A DNA stretch of 64,000 bases from contig CABJAB010000002.1 of NCBI GenBank assembly GCA_902363445.1, positions 434,001 to 498,000 of the forward strand, in the 5' to 3' direction. The number at the start of each line of letters is the position of its first letter. Within the stretch, counting starts at the first letter, position 1. The notes below the pieces were generated by a model that was given only the letters and a program-made list of their open reading frames with translations, ran no database searches and was not told the origin of the DNA. This DNA is from Lachnospiraceae bacterium. Lineage in GTDB: Bacteria > Bacillota > Clostridia > Lachnospirales > Lachnospiraceae. Made by a program: the position numbers and the translations under genes. Below, piece by piece: positions 61,066 through 64,000 of the stretch.

Positions 61066-61908
61066 TCAATATGCCGTCAGATATTCGATCAGATCAAAGT
61101 CTCTGTTTTTATGGGCCAGGAACAGTGTGCCGACCTGTTCTCCGTCCAGGACTCGGTATATATTCTCCACATCTTCTCCATTGGTGATCACCATATCGAT
61201 TCCGGCGTCGGTAGCCATCCGGGCCGCTACGATCTTTGCAGACATTCCGCCGGTTCCCACGGCGCTCCCGGTGGTCTCCTTCCCCATTTCCTGCAGATCG
61301 TCGGTAATTTCTTCCACCTCCCGGATAAATTCCGCCTCTGGATCACGCTTCGGGTCATCCTCGTAAAGCCCGTCAATATCGGAAAGAAGTATCAGCAGAT
61401 CCGCGTGTATCACCGCCGCCACAATAGCAGACAGCCGGTCGTTATCTCCGAATTCAATCTCATGGGTGGCGACTGTGTCATTTTCATTGACGATGGGAAT
61501 CACTCCCATCTTGAACAGCTCATCAAAGGTATTCCTGGCATTCCTTCTGGAATTGTCATTGAGCATGGTAGTCTTTGTCATCAAAATCTGGGCGACCACC
61601 TGATTATACTCCGAAAAGATCTTCTGATAGGTCATCATTAATTTTGCCTGTCCTACCGCGGCCAGCGCCTGCTTGACCGGAAGGTCATCCGGACGCTCCA
61701 TATATCCCATGGTCTTTCTGCCTACCGCCCCGGCGCCGGAGCTCACCAGCACGACCTCCATCCCCTGATTCCTCAGATCACAAAGCACCCGCGCCAGCTT
61801 TTCCACTTTATTTAAATTCAAATATCCCGTATATTTATGAGTGAGTGAGGAAGATCCAATCTTCACGACGATCCGATTCTTTCCTGAAAGCCTTGTTTTT
61901 CTGTCCAT
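61066..61908 (-). CDS. proB: Glutamate 5-kinase, short form
   Basis: A 280-residue amino-acid kinase that makes gamma-glutamyl phosphate for proline. The kinase fold is clear: VVKIGSSSL near 14, VLVSSGAGAVG near 54, IPIVNENDTVA near 137 and GTGGMSAKIVAA near 217. The C-terminal PUA domain of E. coli-type ProB (total ~367 residues) is absent, as in many Clostridia. It heads the operon with its own promoter. AGAGGATAC precedes the ATG. Confidence 0.96.
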   Translation of the reverse strand: MDRKTRLSGKNRIVVKIGSSSLTHKYTGYLNLNKVEKLARVLCDLRNQGMEVVLVSSGAGAVGRKTMGYMERPDDLPVKQALAAVGQAKLMMTYQKIFSEYNQVVAQILMTKTTMLNDNSRRNARNTFDELFKMGVIPIVNENDTVATHEIEFGDNDRLSAIVAAVIHADLLILLSDIDGLYEDDPKRDPEAEFIREVEEITDDLQEMGKETTGSAVGTGGMSAKIVAARMATDAGIDMVITNGEDVENIYRVLDGEQVGTLFLAHKNRDFDLIEYLTAY

Positions 61909-61950
61909 ATGTATCCTCTCTAATCCACTTTTTTTCTTCTTAACACCGCT

Positions 61951-61979
61951 ATTCTAGCAGATTTGACATCCGGAATCAA
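61951..61979 (-). promoter_or_regulatory. Promoter of the proB operon
   Basis: On the - strand TTGATT (61974-61979), 17 bp, TAGAAT (61951-61956). It overlaps the stop codon of the upstream flavoprotein gene. No T-box or other riboswitch fits in the ~40-base leader. Confidence 0.7.
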
Positions 61980-63604
61980 TCCTTTCTGCTCTGCAGAAAA
62001 CGAGGGGAAAAGCGGGCCGCAATGGCCTCCGCCACCCGTATCCCGTCCATAGCGGCTGATGTGATTCCTCCTGCATATCCCGCGCCTTCTCCACACGGAT
62101 AGATTCCTGGAACACTCGCTTCCATGGAATCGTTCCGCTCAATCCGTACAGGGGACGACGTCCGGCTTTCTACGCCGGAAAGAACCGCGTCATATCGGCT
62201 GAATCCCCGTAATTTCTGCCCGCATTGTTCAATACCCTCTATAAGCGCCCGATTTAAATATTCCGGGAGCAGATGCCGCAGATTGGCAAAATGGTTTTCA
62301 CCCATCGTATCCGGCAGGACATCTCCCAGAGAACTGCTCATCCTGTTTCCTTTAAAATCTCCATAAAGCTGGACAGGAACTCTTCCTTCGCCCAACTCAT
62401 AAGCAGCCTTTTCCAGCTCTCTCTGAAATACGATTCCGGAAAGGGGATGCCCGTTTCCAAAATCCTCCGGCGATACCGTTACGATCATGGCGCTGTTTGC
62501 GTTCCTGCCGTCCCGGCTTCTGTTGCTCATGCCATTGACAGCCGTCATCCCCGGTTCAGAGGAAGCGTTGACCACATAGCCGCCGGGACACATACAGAAG
62601 GAATAGACTCCCCTTCCGTCTTTCGACCTTGCGGTCAGCTTATAAGGAGCGGGGGGAAGAAGCCCTGCAAAGGTTTCTCCATACTGAGAAACCTGTATCA
62701 TCTGCTGCGGATGCTCAATCCGCAAGCCCACGGCAAAGGATTTGGCTTTCATATCCAGCCCTTTTTCATATAGCAGCTGAAAGGTGTCCCGGGCACTGTG
62801 GCCAATGGCCAGTACAAGACAATCTGCAGGAAAGAATTGTTCTCTCTTTTTCTTTGTCTCGGCAACGTGAATTCCGGTCAGCCTGCCTCCCTCTGTGTCC
62901 AGTCCGGACACTTTGGAATAGAAGCGGAATTCTCCTCCGGCCTGTTCGATCTCCCTTCTCAGATTTTTTAATACCTGTTTTAATACATCTGTTCCGATAT
63001 GGGGTTTTTGTTCATATAAAATTTCATCTCCGGCACCCATCTCGGCGAATATTTCCAGGACCCTCCGCCCACGGTGAGCCGGATCCTTTACCAGAGTATT
63101 TAATTTTCCGTCGGAAAATGTCCCGGCGCCGCCTTCCCCGAACTGAACATTACATTCCGGATCCAGGATTCCAGTTTTCCAAAATTTTGATACTGCCTCC
63201 TCACGTTCATCCACAGGTCCGCCCCGCTCTAAAAGAATCGGGCAGTAACCGGCTTTCGCCAGCATATAGCCGCAGAAGAGTCCGGCAGGTCCTGTACCGG
63301 CGATCACAGGCCGGTTCTTAAACGGCTCCGCTCCCGGCTCTGCAAACTGGTAGCTTTCCTCTTTTTTCAACTGAATCTGCGCGTTTTTCAAATGATCTGC
63401 TATAGCGCTTTCCTTTTTCTTTATCTCCACATCCACCTGAAAGACAATTTGAATGTCCTCCTTTTTCCTGGCATCAATGGATTTTTTGACGATCTTCCAG
63501 GAAAGAATGTCCTCTTCCCGAAGTTTAAGTTTTCTGCAAAGCTTTCTATAGAGTTCAGCCTCATCCTCTCCGGGACGAAGCTTAAGCTGTGTGATCCGAA
63601 TCAT
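61976..63604 (-). CDS. FAD-dependent oxidoreductase (NAD(FAD)-utilising dehydrogenase family)
   Basis: A 542-residue flavoprotein. Residues ~1-80 form a ferredoxin-like N-terminal domain typical of the family; the FAD-binding GTGPAGLFCG lies near 101-110, followed by LLERGGPVDERE. CNVQFGEGGAGTFSDGKL near 147 and the C-terminal GAGYAGGITSAA near 515 are family motifs. The reaction is not known. The start at 63604 overlaps the previous stop by 4 bp (ATGA); the longer ORF from 63649 is rejected. The two flavoproteins are thus coupled. Confidence 0.88.
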   Translation of the reverse strand: MIRITQLKLRPGEDEAELYRKLCRKLKLREEDILSWKIVKKSIDARKKEDIQIVFQVDVEIKKKESAIADHLKNAQIQLKKEESYQFAEPGAEPFKNRPVIAGTGPAGLFCGYMLAKAGYCPILLERGGPVDEREEAVSKFWKTGILDPECNVQFGEGGAGTFSDGKLNTLVKDPAHRGRRVLEIFAEMGAGDEILYEQKPHIGTDVLKQVLKNLRREIEQAGGEFRFYSKVSGLDTEGGRLTGIHVAETKKKREQFFPADCLVLAIGHSARDTFQLLYEKGLDMKAKSFAVGLRIEHPQQMIQVSQYGETFAGLLPPAPYKLTARSKDGRGVYSFCMCPGGYVVNASSEPGMTAVNGMSNRSRDGRNANSAMIVTVSPEDFGNGHPLSGIVFQRELEKAAYELGEGRVPVQLYGDFKGNRMSSSLGDVLPDTMGENHFANLRHLLPEYLNRALIEGIEQCGQKLRGFSRYDAVLSGVESRTSSPVRIERNDSMEASVPGIYPCGEGAGYAGGITSAAMDGIRVAEAIAARFSPRFLQSRKD

Positions 63605-63999
63605 TTCCTGCCCTGCCTTCCGGCCAGCCAGCCGCTGGTCCATGCCCACTGTAAATTATATCCGCCGCAGATACCGTCCACATCCAGAATCTCTCCTGCA
63701 AAGTACAGTCCTGGGACAAGCTTTGACTCCATTGACTCAGGCGTCACATCCCGTACATCAACTCCTCCCGCGGTCACCTGGGCCTGGGAAAAAGAATTCG
63801 TACCGGAAATCGGCACCGAAAAGTGTGTAACGGTCCGGCAGAGCTTCTCTGCCCGGTTCTCATCCAGCTGTTCCGCCGGAAAATGAAACGGAATACCCGC
63901 CTCTTTTAAAAATGCCAGGGCCAGCTTCTCCGGAAACAGACCGCAAAGCACCTCCAGACAGTCATAGCCTTTCTTTTCCAAACGAACCGATTGAAAAAG
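63601..63999 (-). CDS. BaiN/HI0933-type flavoprotein, N-terminus beyond window
   Basis: The C-terminal ~132 residues of a NAD(P)/FAD-dependent oxidoreductase; the open frame continues past base 64000, so the rest lies outside. The segment FSQAQVTAGGVDVRD (near visible 70-84) and the C-terminal FAD-binding LYFAGEILDVDGICGGYNLQWAW (in part FAGEILDVDGICGGYN) are diagnostic of the HI0933/BaiN family. Usual length is about 400. The in-frame TTG at 63981 is not the real start. Function of the family is largely uncertain outside the bile-acid enzyme BaiN. Confidence 0.92.
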   Translation of the reverse strand, partial: LFQSVRLEKKGYDCLEVLCGLFPEKLALAFLKEAGIPFHFPAEQLDENRAEKLCRTVTHFSVPISGTNSFSQAQVTAGGVDVRDVTPESMESKLVPGLYFAGEILDVDGICGGYNLQWAWTSGWLAGRQGRK

Positions 64000-64000
64000 C

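Noticed and set aside
61909..61975. Proline T-box before proB
   Set aside because: The leader after the promoter is only ~40 bases, too short for a T-box.
1..64000. tRNA, rRNA, tmRNA or insertion sequences
   Set aside because: No cloverleaf, rRNA core, or transposase was recognised on reading both strands; a dedicated scan (tRNAscan, Infernal) was not possible here.

Overview
The window looks like a chromosomal segment of a spore-forming, low-to-mid GC Clostridia member, most likely Lachnospiraceae. The indications are the rplU-prp-rpmA-obgE block with an L27 that carries a cleavable N-terminus, a Firmicutes-type lexA/LysM pair, SepF together with MinCDE, a glmS ribozyme, a HisF-like/HisIE fusion, and a VPTGD-type wall anchor. 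Almost every gene is housekeeping. No rRNA, tRNA, CRISPR array, prophage or insertion sequence was recognised. Taxonomy and base composition were judged by eye, not computed.

Layout. 1-8.8 kb (mostly + strand): the end of a histidine operon (hisB fragment and a three-domain HisF-like/HisI/HisE protein), an unknown cytosolic protein, a PopT/DUF368 membrane protein on the - strand, and a complete five-gene peptide/nickel-type ABC importer. 8.8-10.6 kb: a collagen-like BclA-type surface protein with a sigma-K-like promoter, overlapping a glycosyltransferase gene; this is the best candidate for an under-described unit. 10.6-19.6 kb (+): a translation and RNA operon region with radical SAM, DUF2344, RNase E/G, a lipoprotein, rplU, prp, rpmA, obgE, yhbY, nadD, yqeK and rsfS.

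19.6-26.3 kb: lexA faces a LysM membrane protein (YneA-like) across an intergenic region holding five SOS-box-like sites. Then come a tyrosine recombinase, a TtcA-like tRNA thiolase, an aldo/keto reductase, and glmS under a self-cleaving ribozyme. 26.3-31.8 kb (-): one 5.5-kb gene for a secreted, wall-anchored GH32 fructan hydrolase with five lectin-like repeats.

32-64 kb is almost all - strand. Read 5' to 3' on that strand (right to left), it holds: two flavoproteins; proB-patatin-DUF896-fthC-proA; miaB-C39 peptidase-mutS-mutL-miaA-methionine-gamma-lyase family; radC-mreC-mreD-PBP2-minC-minD-minE-rodA-mgsA-dacF (no mreB); a small P-loop protein; and HlyD-like-sepF-ylmH-aroB-lspA-rluD-cytidylate-kinase-like. 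One small DUF378 gene lies on the + strand between the last two groups. The functional themes are cell elongation and septum placement, mismatch repair, tRNA modification and proline synthesis.

Promoters, terminators and operators were identified by reading sequence only and none has been tested. Start codons were moved from the longest ORF to the best ribosome-binding site in several genes, and this is stated in each entry.
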